DNA of 64,000 nt from assembly GCA_013397075.1 (NCBI GenBank), contig VWZS01010874.1:498039-562038 (forward strand), written 5' to 3'. A program made the position numbers and the translations under genes. Positions 1 to 14,200 of the stretch are shown here, in pieces. A model generated the notes under the pieces. It saw only the letters and a list, made by a program, of their open reading frames with translations. It was not told the DNA's origin and did not search any database. The DNA comes from Rhabdornis inornatus. Its lineage: Eukaryota > Chordata > Aves > Passeriformes > Rhabdornithidae. Numbering within the stretch: position 1 is the first letter of the stretch; each line of letters begins with the position of its first letter.

Positions 1-3000
1 CCAGCACAGCAATGGAGCTCGACCATCCCTACTCCCCACCCACCCTCTCATCCCCTCTGTGCTCTCTCCTTTACCACTCTCCAGTGCCAGGGAGCTGCTT
101 TCTGCAGGCCAGACCAGAGTCTGAGCTGCAGTCCCTGTTCCGAATTTCTGAATCTGCTTCAGAGACGGAAAAATGTCCTCACTGGTCCCTGACGTCACCA
201 GAGCAGCAGGATGCCAGCTCTGCAGGTGAGAGTGGAAAATGTGATGTGATGTGCATCATATTGCAGAAACCCATGAGCTGACAGCTCTTTTGAAGATGAG
301 CAAAAGAAGAGAGTGGGGATAAAGATTTCAACTGCACGTTCTCCAAATATTCCACTGTGTTTGACATACAAGGTCTTCACTTGGTTCAGCTCATGATGGG
401 GATATTGAAACCCTACTGGAATATATATTATTTCTACCAGTGCTGCAACTTTGCAATCAAATAACCTTCTATACTCATTTATATATCTCAGCCTTCACAA
501 TATGTGCCAAATGCAGAACCTCTGAAAAACAGAGGACTGGTGAACAAATGCTACTGCCTTAATAAAATAACTTGTGCTAGAGAAATTTAACAAGTTGTGT
601 GTTGAATGCTTGAAGAAAAAACAACAATTTCCATCCACCTATATACTAACAGAAAAATTGGCCAAAAGCCTCATATTCTTACACAAATCTACTTTATCGT
701 TAAGAAAAGATGTACAAAGAAAGATTCAGTCCCTGATAAGATGCAGCTTATGAAATGAAGAGGTAGCAAAAGGGGGACTAGAAAAAACAATGTGGCACAT
801 ATCAATGGCAATATATCCCTTATATTTGTCTAAAGGAAACTTTATTGGAAATCTAACTAAAAGTTGTTGCCAAATATCTCATGAGCTGATTCCAAAACCT
901 GTTTCAACAGCTCAAACCTTTTTCATATCACTGCGACTGCACAGGTGCCTACAAAGGTATAATTTGAATTTGTTTCTTATAAAACAGCTCATAAGCAGAA
1001 AATACCCTGGTTTAGCCATTATCAGGCATATTTTTCTAGGTGCCCATAATGGCAAAACCAGCATAAGCCACTCACATCGTTAAAGGTTTGGGAGCTGACC
1101 AGGCTTAGCATACGGGCTCTGTGAGACCATAAAGAAAATGTCTGCAAGCAAATTCCTATCAAGAATGAATCAGAACTCTGTGTAAAAGGTAATTTCAGCA
1201 TCTCTGGCCTAGCAAAGTAATGCCAATTTAGGTATATAAGATAGGTATATATATTTATATAAGATAAAAGGCCAACATCTTTCTACTTAGACAACATTTC
1301 CAAGCAGAAAAAAAAAAATTAAATTATGTTGTAGGAAACCTAGGTGGGTATTAGTCTTTTTTGTGCTTGGTTTTTTAACAAAAACTAACAACACACCCTC
1401 ATTCTTAAATTCACAGTCGCATCATTTAGTGGTTGCTGCTAGTGCCAGCTCTCTGGATTAGTAAATCAAAATAATGAAATTGTGAAATATCTTCCTCCTA
1501 CCAAGAAAAGAAAAAAAAAATAGTTTTAGGGTTTTCCCAAGCATTTGCAGTGATGATCTTGCCAATCAATTCTTCTTTGTGAGCAGAAAAGACCTAATTA
1601 TATGACTTTTTTAAAAAATTTCAGAACAAAGAACATATAATAATTATTGGTCCTGGAAACTTAAATATAGAATATGCTGTAATTCTGAGTTCATTATGAC
1701 TTGAGGGACTGGTAATAATAATAAGGCATTACCCAGCCCTAAGGAGCTTCATACTAGAAGGTAAATACTTAAAAGCCCTGGTACATCAGCAAATCCAGAG
1801 GCAGGAATAGAGATTATTATGGTTTTAGGTGAGGGTACATTATAATTCTTGTTTCTAAATCAGCTTTAAATCTGATTGCAGAAGAGCTGGATTTCAAAAA
1901 AGAGCTTTGGTGTGCAAGAACATGGGAAGGGCCTGTATTTTGCTTTCTACTCACTGTTTGTTGGTACTCTGGGGTTGAAAAAGTGCCTGAAAATCATTAA
2001 GAATTGAACAAACTGAAGTTAAAAGCTTTGATCATAGAGTGGAAACAGGAAGCAGGTAAGTGTGTTGTGTTTTCCTTCATTGTTTTGCCCTTAGACCACA
2101 ATATTTGAAATTTAAAGTTGTTGTTTGCCGACTTTTTTTGTTTGTTTACACTTTCCGTGGATAATGTTTTGATCAGCTCAGTTCACTTTGTCATACAGAA
2201 GGACTCTCACTGCAAAATAGCAACTACAAAGCTTCCTTTGTTTTTGACAAGCTGAAATACCTGCATGATTAAAGCTATCAAATGACCTCCCTACCCTTAA
2301 AGCACTGAATAGCACCTAAGCCATAATTCAGTAATAACATATGATCTATATAATACACCTCCAGTTATAGAGTCTCCCTCTAGTTACTCTGTAACCCTAG
2401 TAAATAGAATATTGGTAATTAATGAAGGGTTGCACTGGGGTGTTCTGTCCCCTGAAGGGCCAGGCTGCCTGTGCTTTGCTTTGCCCCTGAGTAACACAAA
2501 TCTTATGGAGAAAAAGGAGAGGAGAAATCACCTTTGGGGCACTCCAGCTTTACTTCTTGAAAGTGTCAGTGACTTCACAGCCCTGCTCCAAATAAAATGC
2601 AGTCCTGGGCTGGTTACATGTGCCAGCCACTGGACTACAGGAGAGGAGGACTGGGGGAAGAGTTGCTGAAAAGAGAAACTGAGTTCTGAAATAGAAACTT
2701 TGATTGGAAATGAATCCTAGAGAGCTGATGTTCCTTGGAGTTGTGTTTCTGAAGGGCTGCTTTAGCAAGCTTGGCTGCTATAACTCCTCTCATTAGGATG
2801 CCACCTCTCCACAAATACCTGGAGTAGCACAGGTCACAGAACCCACCAGTCAGCATAAATACTCTGTTTCCATAATTCCTGATAATCTGCTTTTGGATTT
2901 AGCACTGATAAGTGACCAGGACTGACAGGACATCTTATAGAAATGAGACTGCTCCTGCAGCAAGGGGCTCTTGGAGAAACACTGCAAAGTTAAGGGTGGA

Positions 3001-4800
3001 AAAGTCAAGAAGTTGAGAAAAAGCATCCCAAAGAAGCCCATAAATTGAGGGAAAGGTAACAGCTGGATTAATGTTCAACTGCTTCATTTTGGGGTTTGCC
3101 ATGAATAATTAAGTGTAATTAATAAATAGTGCCCTGAAGATAGGATCAAACAGACTTTGGGTGTGGTGCTTAATCCTTCCTGAGTTGGAGAGCAAGGCCA
3201 GCAGCCTATAATGGATTTAACTAATTCTCTTAATTGCAGCTTCATTTGCCTGATCTTTCTAAATGGTATTAATCTAGTGATTTGCAGAATAAGCACTTGG
3301 AAAAGACTTACCAAAATCACGGTAGGATCTCAAAGATACATTTCTCTTCTTAGATTTTCTTCAGTGAGAGATTTCATTGTCAATGCAAATTCTATTAATT
3401 TGGCTAAGTGTTCACAGTCTTTGTTGGCATAAAATAAGAATTTAAAATGTCATTAACAAATTCAACCCTTAGAATCAACATTGGAAATGACAAATTCTCC
3501 AAGACTGCTAATTAGTTATTTACAGATTAAATACTTCTAAAAGGCAAAACTGCAGCACTGGGCTCTCATTTCTGCGCTGGGTACTGAAGCAGGGCACAGA
3601 TTTCTGAGTCTCACAGAAGGAAACACATCCCACGTGTTGACAACCACACTGGGAGATAAGATAATCACATTTCTTTATCACCCTTTTGCCTGGACAACAA
3701 CAAATCTGCATGAAAGGTCTTTAGCTCTGAGCAAATTCCTGTTAAAAGAAATTATAGATCATATCCTCAGGTTTTCTAGATCTGATCTGCCCTCTGCTCC
3801 CATCACACTCCACCACTCAGGTGTTCAGTTCCCTTCTCTACAGAGCTCACTAAGTTGAGCCCATCAGAGCTAAAACAATTAACAAAACCTAGAGTTGCAG
3901 AGGTTAAATCCACTGCCAACAATTTCTCTCTCTGGGCACAACAGAAAATTTGTGTTATTAATAAACTGCAGAATAAACTGCAGTTCATGTGGAAAAAAGT
4001 GAAGTTGGGTGAATGGCTTTGACTTGCCAGAGGTGACCAGCTGTGCCAGTTTTGACTCTTGACCCATTCTGAGTTTGATTTCCTCCCTAAGTCCTGCAGA
4101 GGTAACTGCTGTCCTGCTTGCCTGAAACTCAACAGCATCATTGGTGTTATCACCCATGAAAATAAATGGCAAAATTCCCACTGGTCCAGTGGTCCAGCAT
4201 CTGCCAGCTGAGTCCAGTTCTGCTCATGGCAAGGATTCTTCTAGCTTTTAATTACAGACTGTGAATAAGATATATATAAAACTAAATCAAGCACAGGCAA
4301 CATGTGCTGTCCAACCATACACAACACTCTGCTGGTTTAATGTAGGTTCACACCACCCATCTTTTTCCTCCCCATGATTTGCTGCCTCCATTGCTGTGTT
4401 TTGCCTTAAGCTGGGCTGTAAATTATTAGGAAAAACATTTGTTTTTTTCCCCTGTGTTTGTGCAGCATTGAACGCTGAGAATCCAAAGGCCTGTCACCCT
4501 ACTGTACTATTAATAATTAAGACCAGTAATTATTTCATTCTCATTATCAAATCAAAGAAATAACGTTGCTTCAAAGCTGCACATGTTGCAAGTAGCAAAG
4601 TGCATGTGATATCCATGGCCCTTTTTCTGCTCTTAGCTAGCCACTAACTCACTTAATTTTGTGTAGTTTAGCACATTACAAGATTGTTCAGGAGTGCCAT
4701 AAATGATGTCAGGCACCATCAGAAACCACTTCAGAAAATCATTGCCTGTAGCCAGATCAAAAGGTGAACACCTGGAAACTTGCAGTTCTGGGAAAGCAGA
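1..4800. other. Upstream non-coding DNA, left part
   Basis: No gene is recognised. The first 250 bases are less AT-rich and contain a perfect CRE palindrome (TGACGTCA, 190-197). A short duplicated ATAAACTGCAG lies at 3,961-3,983. Blocks dense in TAAT/ATTA cores occur at about 3,100-3,290 and 4,505-4,560 and resemble conserved non-coding elements in composition. The open frames here lack family resemblance. Confidence 0.6.
190..197. promoter_or_regulatory. Perfect CRE palindrome TGACGTCA
   Basis: A full CREB/ATF palindrome containing a CpG is retained in CpG-poor intergenic DNA, about 60 bp from a GCAG|GTGAGA donor-like sequence. Only the motif is visible; no transcription unit is evident nearby. 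Confidence 0.4.
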
Positions 4801-4805
4801 ATAAA

Positions 4806-4856
4806 TCTTTTTTCTTTCCCCCTTTTTTCTCTTTTTTTTCCCTTTCTCTTCCTCTT
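4806..4856. repeat. 51-nt uninterrupted polypyrimidine tract
   Basis: Only C and T occur from 4,806 to 4,856, in mixed T-runs and C-runs. Such tracts can form triplex (H-DNA) structures and may be remnants of pyrimidine microsatellites. Confidence 0.85.
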
Positions 4857-6700
4857 GGAGATTTGTTTCTTTTTGCCTTAAAGAATTTGAAAGGTTTATT
4901 TACAGCTTTTCAAATGACCCCTAATCTATTTAGAAAAACATAGCATGGCAAATTCATCTCGGGTGTAACTCCATTTGTTGACTTAAGCAGACTTGTGCCA
5001 GAAGGGAGCCTGGCCCAGGAGTTTCTCTGCAGAGGAAAACAAAGTATTTGAATATAACACTTAATTGGCTCCTTGAGTCCCATCACAGGCTGTCCTGGAA
5101 TATATTTATTAAAGGTAATTCTTTTATTGTGGTAAGATTGTATCAGTAACTGAAACTCATGGTATTAGTTTTTAACCCTGTTCTTGTTCCCTAGGCTTCG
5201 CTGCTCCAGGCTGATAATTTTCACAGCACCTGACAGTGTTTAAAGAGACATTGTATTATGCAGTTGAGTGAAATCTAAGACCATAAATAACTGGGAAAGT
5301 TGCTTATTTTGTCAGATATCAGCAATATAATTAATTACAATCCATCAGGGTCAACTTTCAGGAAGTAATATAAAAAAGTTGTTTACTGTGGAACTGCGGA
5401 ATTTAGAGATGTTCTGGGAGCCCGTTGCAAAGACACACAGAGTCCATAAGTAGTATTAAAATGATGTCTGCTATATAATCAAAAGCTAATTGATTTGTTT
5501 AGGCCTACAAATTGCTAGCATTCTTCTCTTGACCAGGTTTTTATATTGATTCACTATTTTTACATGAATTTGTTATTTTTCTCAGCAAGTCCCAAAAAAT
5601 GAATACTTTTATGAACTCATAAACCCCAGAAAAAGAATCTGGGTAACAAAAAGTCTATCAAGCAGTAGCTGCTGATTTTCTTGCACTAAGGACAGAGCAT
5701 GAATCTACCTGTAAGAACTCTCTCCATATGTTGTATACGGAGCAGGGGCATGGGGGAGAGTGGAAGGACACTAAAGGGAAAGGATTGGCAAAAAGGATAA
5801 GGAAAAGAGGCTAAGGAGAGCGCAGGGAGAAAATTTGGGAGGGGGAAATATATTTCTGAAAGCAGAAATCAACAAGTGTAACTGGGATGTTGAGACAGAG
5901 CCAAAGCAGCAACAGACAATCGATCCTCTTCCCTTCTTGGCTGGTGACTGGATATAATGGTCATGTAGCGTTCATCCTCCCTGTCCTGTCCCAAAAAAAA
6001 TCCTTAAAATATCCAGTGATGAAGCCAGCAGAAAACTGGTGAACAATTAGTGTACATTTTGGGTGAATCAGTTGCTTTGCTTTCATTTGCATGCTAATGA
6101 TGTTGTGATTGCGTTAGAGTAAGCTGGGTTTGGGCTTTCTCAAGCACACAAAAAATCTGCACAGTTTTAATTAGTTTGCTATGAACAAGCTCACTTTAAA
6201 GAGTAGCATTTAGTAGATTGTAGAAGATTTCCATCCCTTTTTTCTGACTTTAATATACCAATTAAGAGTTGTGCTTGCTGCACTGTTTTGGGCTTACACT
6301 GTGATTTTGGTCATATAGTTCAACAATTTATAAGAAACTCCTGAGGCCACAGAGCATTTGCAAACATACACCAAGCTGAACTGACGGGGAGAGCACTGGG
6401 AGGGGAATTTGTTTCAAAAATAAAAATGACCTTCCATGTGCAAACAAACTCATTTGCAGGAAAAGGACTAATAAAACAGAGCCTTTTAATGAGGCACCCA
6501 AATAATATTTTTACAAACCAACTTCTTGCTAAAGAAGCTGTCTGGTTGTATGCACGTGCATTGCTGCTAAAACCAATTACTTTGCTACATATGCTAAGAA
6601 TACATATGTATGATTAGCAAATACATATGCTAATAATTCAGCCAGGGTAAAAATGTTAAAGGAAGAAAAAAAGAGTAGTATTTTGTAGAATGCTGGTTTG
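4857..6700. other. Non-coding block with POU/homeodomain motif clusters
   Basis: No gene is seen. A purine-rich strip lies at about 5,740-5,845. From 6,040 to 6,650 the sequence holds overlapping octamer-like sites ATTTGCATGCTAAT (6,085-6,098), a palindromic E-box TGCACGTGCA (6,551-6,560), a palindrome TACATATGTA (6,601-6,610), and ACATATGCTAA twice (6,587 and 6,623). This density suggests an enhancer-like conserved element, but no alignment is available. Confidence 0.45.
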
Positions 6701-9700
6701 GTTTATCCAAGCAACTTGAATTTATACACTACAAGGAAGAAAATGTTTTCTTTTTCACGTATGAAACAACAGCAGGTAATTTAAAAGCAACAAATATAAA
6801 CAGCGCCAATCCCAAGCAATTATTTGCGATAAGAATAAATTAAATGCCAAAATTATTTCTGTATAGATATATATGATCCAGCATAACTGGGATTTTAAAA
6901 ATCCTTCATAAAAATGGCTTCCTGAGAGCAAGGTCAACCTCTGTAGCAACAATGATATTATAGACATTATTTAGACATAGAATTACCAAGTCAGATAACT
7001 TTTGGTTTTGCTCTCCTCTATGAAACACACTTACAATCCTTTCTACAGTTCCAGGTTACAGATGGCAAACGTAATCTGAAGAGAAACATTTATATATTTG
7101 ATGTTAACTGCAATAACAGCTCTATTTAGTTAGACCTCTTAAACCTTTTAGTAAAGCAGATACTTGACACAAAGTTTTTATTTTATTTTTATAATAGATA
7201 TGTCTCCCAAAAGCTTGAAGTAATAAATCTGACTGTGTAGTAATATTTCTCAGTATTTGCCACATAGTTTGTACGTATTAGTGTTGCATAATAAATAGAT
7301 GTTTAAAATATTTGTTCATAGAGGTCTTTCCTTGAACTTAAGCATAAGTTATCTAAACAGTTGAAAAAAGATTTATAGTTATGAAGAGGCCTATATGTCA
7401 AGCAAAGTTTTATGATATGTTCCATAATAAATTAGCAATAAATGGATACAGGTGACTGTGGAATTTATGGCCTTTAATGTTTTAATGCTTCACTAAAGAA
7501 AAACCTATTATTAAGGTCCTAAAGGGTAATACAGGAATACCATCTACAAATTGTCAAATTAAATAGTTGTTGCCAGGTATTTGAACAGTGGAACGTTTCT
7601 GCTTGACCAGCAGCAAGGGTGGGTAGCAAAGAAAGCAGCAGAAGACCAGATAATTTCTGCAGTACAGCTGAAGATTTCACCCTGCAAATGCTACTCAGTG
7701 GAAATGATTGGTCTGATCCTAAACCATCTCACATTTGAAAAACCTGTAATTATCCAGGTAATCTAAGTCTGCTTGAAGGACTCCAAATCACTTATACAGG
7801 TAAAGGCTGAAGGTTAATGGAAGGCTTAAAGCCAGTGAGTGAAGGTTTGCTTGGCAGAGACCTTTTCAAACGTTTCTGTCCACATGAAAACTATTGCTGA
7901 ATTCAAGAAATAACACATTGTGGAAGAGAAATGGATTTCACTGTCCTAACACTGTGACCTCAGATAATACTGGAAAGTGCCCTAAAACACAAACAGCAAT
8001 TTGTTGCTGCAGATGCTTGTGAACATCTTTTAAGTGATTAGACCCCCGTCAAAGAATAAAAACATGGATAAAATTGATGAGAACCCAACCAGAAAATAAA
8101 CCAAACCCTTCGAGAAAAAACAGGGATGGTACTTGGTGAGGTAAAGGGAGAGAGATTTATCTTTGAAGGGAAATCAGACTGGCAGTAAGGAGTTAAGATC
8201 CCAAAACGACTTGGCAGTGCTGCCCTGCTCTCGGGAAACAGCCCCCCCAGGGATGTAGCAGAGAGCAACCCCGTCCTCAAAATTGCTCTTTAAGATTAAG
8301 CATATCCAAGCCATTAGCAGGATGTCTGCACGTTAACACATCAGCACAAAGATAGGGCCAGGGGGAGGGGGAAAGAGTTATGCAAAAGTGCTCTGCGACT
8401 GCCATTGGGGCAGTTCATCCCTAAAAGGAAACACATGTTAGACAATCCTCTGCCTAATAGGGTTGGACAGTAATTAAAAAATATCTTTTATTTGGAGAGC
8501 TGGGTCTTGAAACTACCAACTCGCACCATTAATCTTTTTGATGTACTGCAAAGATCTGCAGCAAAGGTCAGCGAGCAGGAGCTCTGCCATTTGTAGGGGG
8601 ACGAGCTCCCTGATGGGACAGTGAACTGCAGAGCAGATAAAGCCATTACACCCAGCTATCAGTTACCTGTGCCTCACAAAGGGACCCTAGGGTGACCACG
8701 ACCTGTTCACATCCCCATCTGCTCTCATATCATTGGGCCATTGGTAAATCACCTTGAAAACTGCCAGCAGCTCCTCGGAAATAACATTCAGGTGAGGCAA
8801 GTGCACAAGGGAACTATTTAAATTGAATGGAAAGCAGGAAGAGGGCTCATTGCTCTCAGGATGCCTTCATGTGCTCTTCAGAGATGGCAGAGCCAAACTT
8901 ACTGTAAAACAAGGTGTCTAAAATTCAAGTTATACCACACTGACCGTGCCATAACAGTTAAAGCAGCAGACCCAAAGCAGCACTCTATCCTCTCAGCGTT
9001 AACACTGCTCTGCCCCACCAAATGTTTTCAGCAGTCCCATTTACTCTTCAGCTCTAAAGAACCTTGATGTCCCCTACCAGTAAAATTAAATCCCCAGAGT
9101 GGCTACTGCCAGAATAACCAGGCGGATTTTGTGGTCAGGGGGAAATCTATCCATAGCCAGAACAGGCACCAAATAACTGAGGAACAAATAACTCTGTTCC
9201 ATAGCAGAGGGCAGTGTTTTAGCCAGCCTCTGACACTGTCTCTGAGGATGTGCCAGATTAAGCCCCGTTGTCATTCAAATAATCATTAGTTTAACTCAGT
9301 AAAGAGAGAGGCTTTCCACTGCAGATAGGGATAATCATTAATTAACCCATTAGTCTTTCTCACTTCACAGCTCCTTCCCCTTCCTTGCTCTACTGTCCTG
9401 ACACCAAGACATGTTCTTCCTTATTTTGACAGGGCTAAGAACCTCACTTCGGGGCTTTCTTTAGGTTTTGGGGTGTTTTAAAAAAGAATTTGATGAACAT
9501 CTGTGATTTCATCTGGAAGTTGTTTTTTTCCTGGTGCTGTGAAGAGCTAACTTCCAGATCACCCTCCTGTCCATATGTCTATCAGATGTGTTCATCTCGT
9601 GCTGGGCTGGCCAGGGTGGTTGGGTTTTTCCCCACTATGAACTACGAGCTCATCTGACCCTTAACAATGACTGCTGCAGGTGAGTTGTAAAGCTATCTGC

Positions 9701-12700
9701 TGTTCAGATAAAACTCAGATACTATCTATAGGCATGGCCTCTGTTTCCAGAAACCTTTTGTTTGCTCTGTCCAGAGGGCCAACTCTTCCCAGGTTATTGC
9801 TTCCCAGGGAAGGCTCCTTCATCCTCAGAATAAAGCTTCTGTGGAGTCTAATATTATGTCAACTCTCAATTGTTGCTGTTTCCTTGTGCTTTTTTTTTTT
9901 GCCATTCATCAATTGCCCTAAAAATCCTGAATCACTGTAAAAGGCAGATTATCGAATAAAGATCCCATGCTTATTTTTTTGAATGCTGTCTCCCTCAGAC
10001 AGAACAAACTGAGATGATTGTGTGAGCAAAAGATTAATTTAGCTTGATAAGTGTCCCCAGATCTGGCTCTAGGGTGTAATATCACCTCTCTATTGTCTCT
10101 GTATCCATTTCTGCTCAGGAAATATGGGAGGAGGACATCCTCTGATACATTTTTTTTTTCTCCTTGGACAGCAGAAGTTAGCAGACTTAGATCTTCCTAT
10201 TCCTTTCAGGTTAACCATGTCTTTTATGCCTGATTTCAGCAGCTGTGATCAGCCCACATACAGAAACATTCTGGAAAGATCAGTTCACAAGAACACTCAG
10301 CCTCTGGGGACAGGACAAGTAGAACAACTCTTGTGCAAAAACAGTTGATATCTCCTAAATAAGAAAGTAACAAAAAAATAGGACAGATTTCTGATTCAAA
10401 GCAATATTTATTTAATTGACATATTTAGCTGGCATATTTGTGCAAATGAGAGACAAAACTGCACTACTACTTCACCACAGATAAGGTTCTTCATTATAAC
10501 TACACGCTTCTAAATAATGATTTTTGGGTTTTTCTGCCTCTATCCACTACTGCAACATGACAAATATTATACAGATATGTTTCTTGAGGTTTCCAATGTA
10601 TGGGTATTTTAAAGGCATCTACAGTAGCTTTCGAATGAGGATAAAGAAATAAAATTTATGGATTTCAGATGCTTCTTCATTTAAAACAGACTGAAAAAAC
10701 AAGGAAGTGGGGAAGTGATAGGTGTAATGCACCACAATTCCTCTGCATCTGGGATTTTCAAACATGTTTAAACCATTGGGATCTCTTCATGCATTCAGAC
10801 ACATTTCAAAGAGCTTTGAAGAGTCTCCCTTCACACAAATCTTGTGCATAGAGAATGGGTGTGAACCAAAGCCCTACTCTGGATATTCCTCTGCCAGTCT
10901 GTGGCTCTGCATCCCCTCCTGAATTTTGCAGCTGAGGTCACTCCCTTTTATGTCCAGGACAGAATATTCTCCTAACCCTTGTAAGGCACCATGTCAAGCA
11001 CTAAAATGATATCAGTGACCTCTGAAAGCTGCAGGGGGGGACGAAGAGATGCCAACCTTCAGCTGCAGCTTCCAGGCTGGTTTTGGAGACTGAGATGCGG
11101 GGGCAGATGATGTTCCCAGCAACTCCCAGCGGAAACTGCAGCATTGCTTGTCATGTACTGCAAAATGGGATTGCTCTGGGCTTGAAAAGTCCTTACTGAG
11201 CCAAAACCCAGCAAAAAAAAAAAACCTGAGTAAAAATGCAGGATGTGTGTGGCTTTCATGCCCAGGTTGCTGCAGCAACTGGGACCAGAGGGAAAGGGTA
11301 GCACTGTCTGTTGTAAACACAAAGGTAAAAGGAGCTGGATGAAAGCAGGAGGTCTTCTGTAGGAAGGAATGGAGAAAGTGATGGAAGGAGCATCAGACAG
11401 GACAATGTCCAAGTAGAGGTGAAGAAATTCAGATGGGGATTTTTCTTTTAGAGATGAGACAGGACTATACAAAAACAGAAATAGTGAGAAGAGGTTAAGC
11501 CTACTGGAGGGACAGGGCTTCTATTGACAATATGAGATCAGTGTTTGAAAGAGTCACTACAAAAGATGGCACAGATATCATGTTGTAGAAAAAGAGATAA
11601 AATTTTTAAAAGCTGTGTCAGTTAATATGACATTTCAGGAGTCTCTGTAGAGTCCATATGGAACAAAACAAAACAAAAAAAAAAAAGAAGGCCACAGTTT
11701 TTAAATAAAAGAAAAAGAAACAAAGACAGAAAAGTGAATGAATCAACCTCAAGTGAAGTTGCTGATACTTGACTGGATATCCAAAAAATGTAAAGGTCCA
11801 TTTGCACATACACCTTCAATATAAAGTGATAGTCTAAGACACCTGGGTACCTGTGTGGTTTCCTGGGTTAATTCATTTATAGTCTATTGTTTCACATTAA
11901 ATACTTCCATAATAATAATGGACCGTGACATTTGGTATTCTCAAAGGTATGCAGCAAGCTGAGCTTTATGTCCAAATATATGTCTCATTTGATATTGGGT
12001 TAATGGCTACTTTCCCAAACACAACAATGCCTGGCTCAACAGCATTTCTACTGTGATTTATGCAATAGCCAAGTTCAGGCACATTTCTTTCTCTTTTTTT
12101 TTTTTTTCTTCCTAATTTCAACTCAAGAGGGTCTCAGGAAAAAAAAGGAAAGGAAGTTATGCTAATGAAATTCTATTTCCCTTTTAAAGATACAAGCGTA
12201 ATCTTTAGCTAACATGCTTATTGCAAATTCAGGCACACAGGATCAAAATTCAAAATTATTCTCACTTTCAAAAATAAAATCAATACGTAAAAATCTCTAA
12301 ATCACAGCAGAGAGCACCACACCTTGAAATCAATAGCCTAATTCATAAAAAGCTGAAATTCCACCACTAAAGGTTTTGTGTGGTGAATCTAGCCCAAGCT
12401 TTTGTCTGTAAATTAATCTGACCAAACATCCTCACCTGGGGAGTGGGAGATTGAAGCAATAGCAGAAAGTCACCTCTCCAGGAACCAACCTGACTGCAAC
12501 TTGTCTGGTGTTGAGTGTCTGGTTCTGGTTTTACCCCGTAAGACTGAAGTTAAACTATATATTCTTGCCCTCTGTCATCTGACAGAGGAATGTACTCAGC
12601 CCCCTAACATTTGCACTGCTTGTCTTGCTGCCATCATTAAGAGAGCCTCCTGCCTTGTAAAAATGTAACTACACGTGTTTCATAAAAATCGATATAAAAA

Positions 12701-14200
12701 TAACAACACCGGGGTACTTATATCTTTCTGGAACAATTGAATTCTGAAACAAGCATCTCTGGTTCTTCCTCCTGCAAATGGATCAAATTACATTTCACTA
12801 GGTAATAAAGTATGGTACAATAGCCTGCCCAATCTCTTTTCATCTTGTCTGGTACAATGTTTCAGATATACTCACTCATTATTCAACCTAATGGGCTGGG
12901 TTTGGCATATATTGAATGTTAGTGCTCTCCCTGGAAGCTGCAGAGGTTAACTGCCCCTAACAGCCTCTTTCCTTCCTTTCTGGGCATGTTTTCCCCATGA
13001 ACATTTGAAACAACAGAACTAAATGTCATAATACCCTTGGATGAAGGTGCTGGTACAGACCACACTGATGAAATAATGGTAGCAATTTTTTTGTTCTAAT
13101 CCTTGGTCACCTCAGTGGAACCTGGTCCATACCTGGAAATATTTTGAAATATATCAGGGAAGCAATCTGCTCTTGCCAAAGTGCTTGCTGAATTGAAGGC
13201 TCACATTATTAAACATTACTATAATTCACTTTCTTGGTAGTGTTTGCATGATTGTGGCTCTCCATGAGAAAAAAAAAATACTGTCAGAGGCTGAGCTGGA
13301 GATGTTATACCCTCCATTCAATTATCATTTCAGAGGAGAAAAAAAAAGTCTTTCTAAATACAAGTGACTTAATTTAATGTTAACTATGGCTAAATAATGG
13401 TCATTGTAATCCTGTAAGTGGTCCTGCTGAAGGAAGTTAAAAACAAAGTTACTTCTAAAAGCAGAAGCTTGAAAAACCTATGTATATAATTTCTAGGCTC
13501 CACAGCAAGGAATTACACAAATTGCTAATCAGGCACCAAAATGAATATACTGTTGATACAGTTGAAATGTTTTCTTTGCTCTCCTTTCGTGCTGTAATAT
13601 TTTTCTAGTCCCTGCACTCAAAGTAGATACATCACATTTTGATGTAGTTAGGCTCTTTTCAAGGTGTGAAATTGGTAAGTACCAACACCAAAGGAAAAAA
13701 ATTCTTTTAACACTGTGCTGTGCCACTTGAAGTTGTATTACCCTTTGGCTTTGAGCCAGCAAACTCCAGTGAGAACTATTTTATAGCACATGACTATAAT
13801 AAAAGATATTTAAACACAGCCTAACAATGGATTAAGCTAGTAAGACATAGTTTGTGTTAGGTCCCAAGGATGAATATCAAAAATAGAGGCAATAGTTTTG
13901 AAACAACAGCCAGCAGTGAAAAGTTTACTTCTAATATAAACCAGACAGTCCCCAAAATAATTTGTGGTTTATTTAATTCTTACCGTTCATCTTGTGTTCT
14001 TTTGAGTAAGCTAAAGTAAGACACCCGCGTAAAAGCTCCAGCTGGTTTAGATTTTGATTCTGGATCTCTAGCAAGCTGAAAAACTCTAATCTGCATCTGC
14101 AAGGGTAGGGAATCGTTTTTGTAAACAAGGGGGAAAAAAAGGATTTGCTGTGGGGGGAAGGGCAGCTTAGAAGAAGGTGCATTTTGAGAGAAGAGAGAAA
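6701..14200. other. Upstream non-coding DNA, middle part
   Basis: AT-rich intergenic sequence with short A- and T-runs and no recognised gene or repeat family. A segment at about 9,285-9,360, with ATAATCATTAATTAACCCAT, is rich in homeodomain cores. The 137-codon minus-strand frame at 11,059-11,472 is hydrophobic, Ser/Pro/Leu-rich and unrecognised, and I treat it as chance. Confidence 0.6.

Noticed and set aside
11059..11472. 137-codon minus-strand ORF
   Set aside because: Low-complexity Ser/Pro/Leu/Phe composition, overlap with other open frames, and no family resemblance or splice context.
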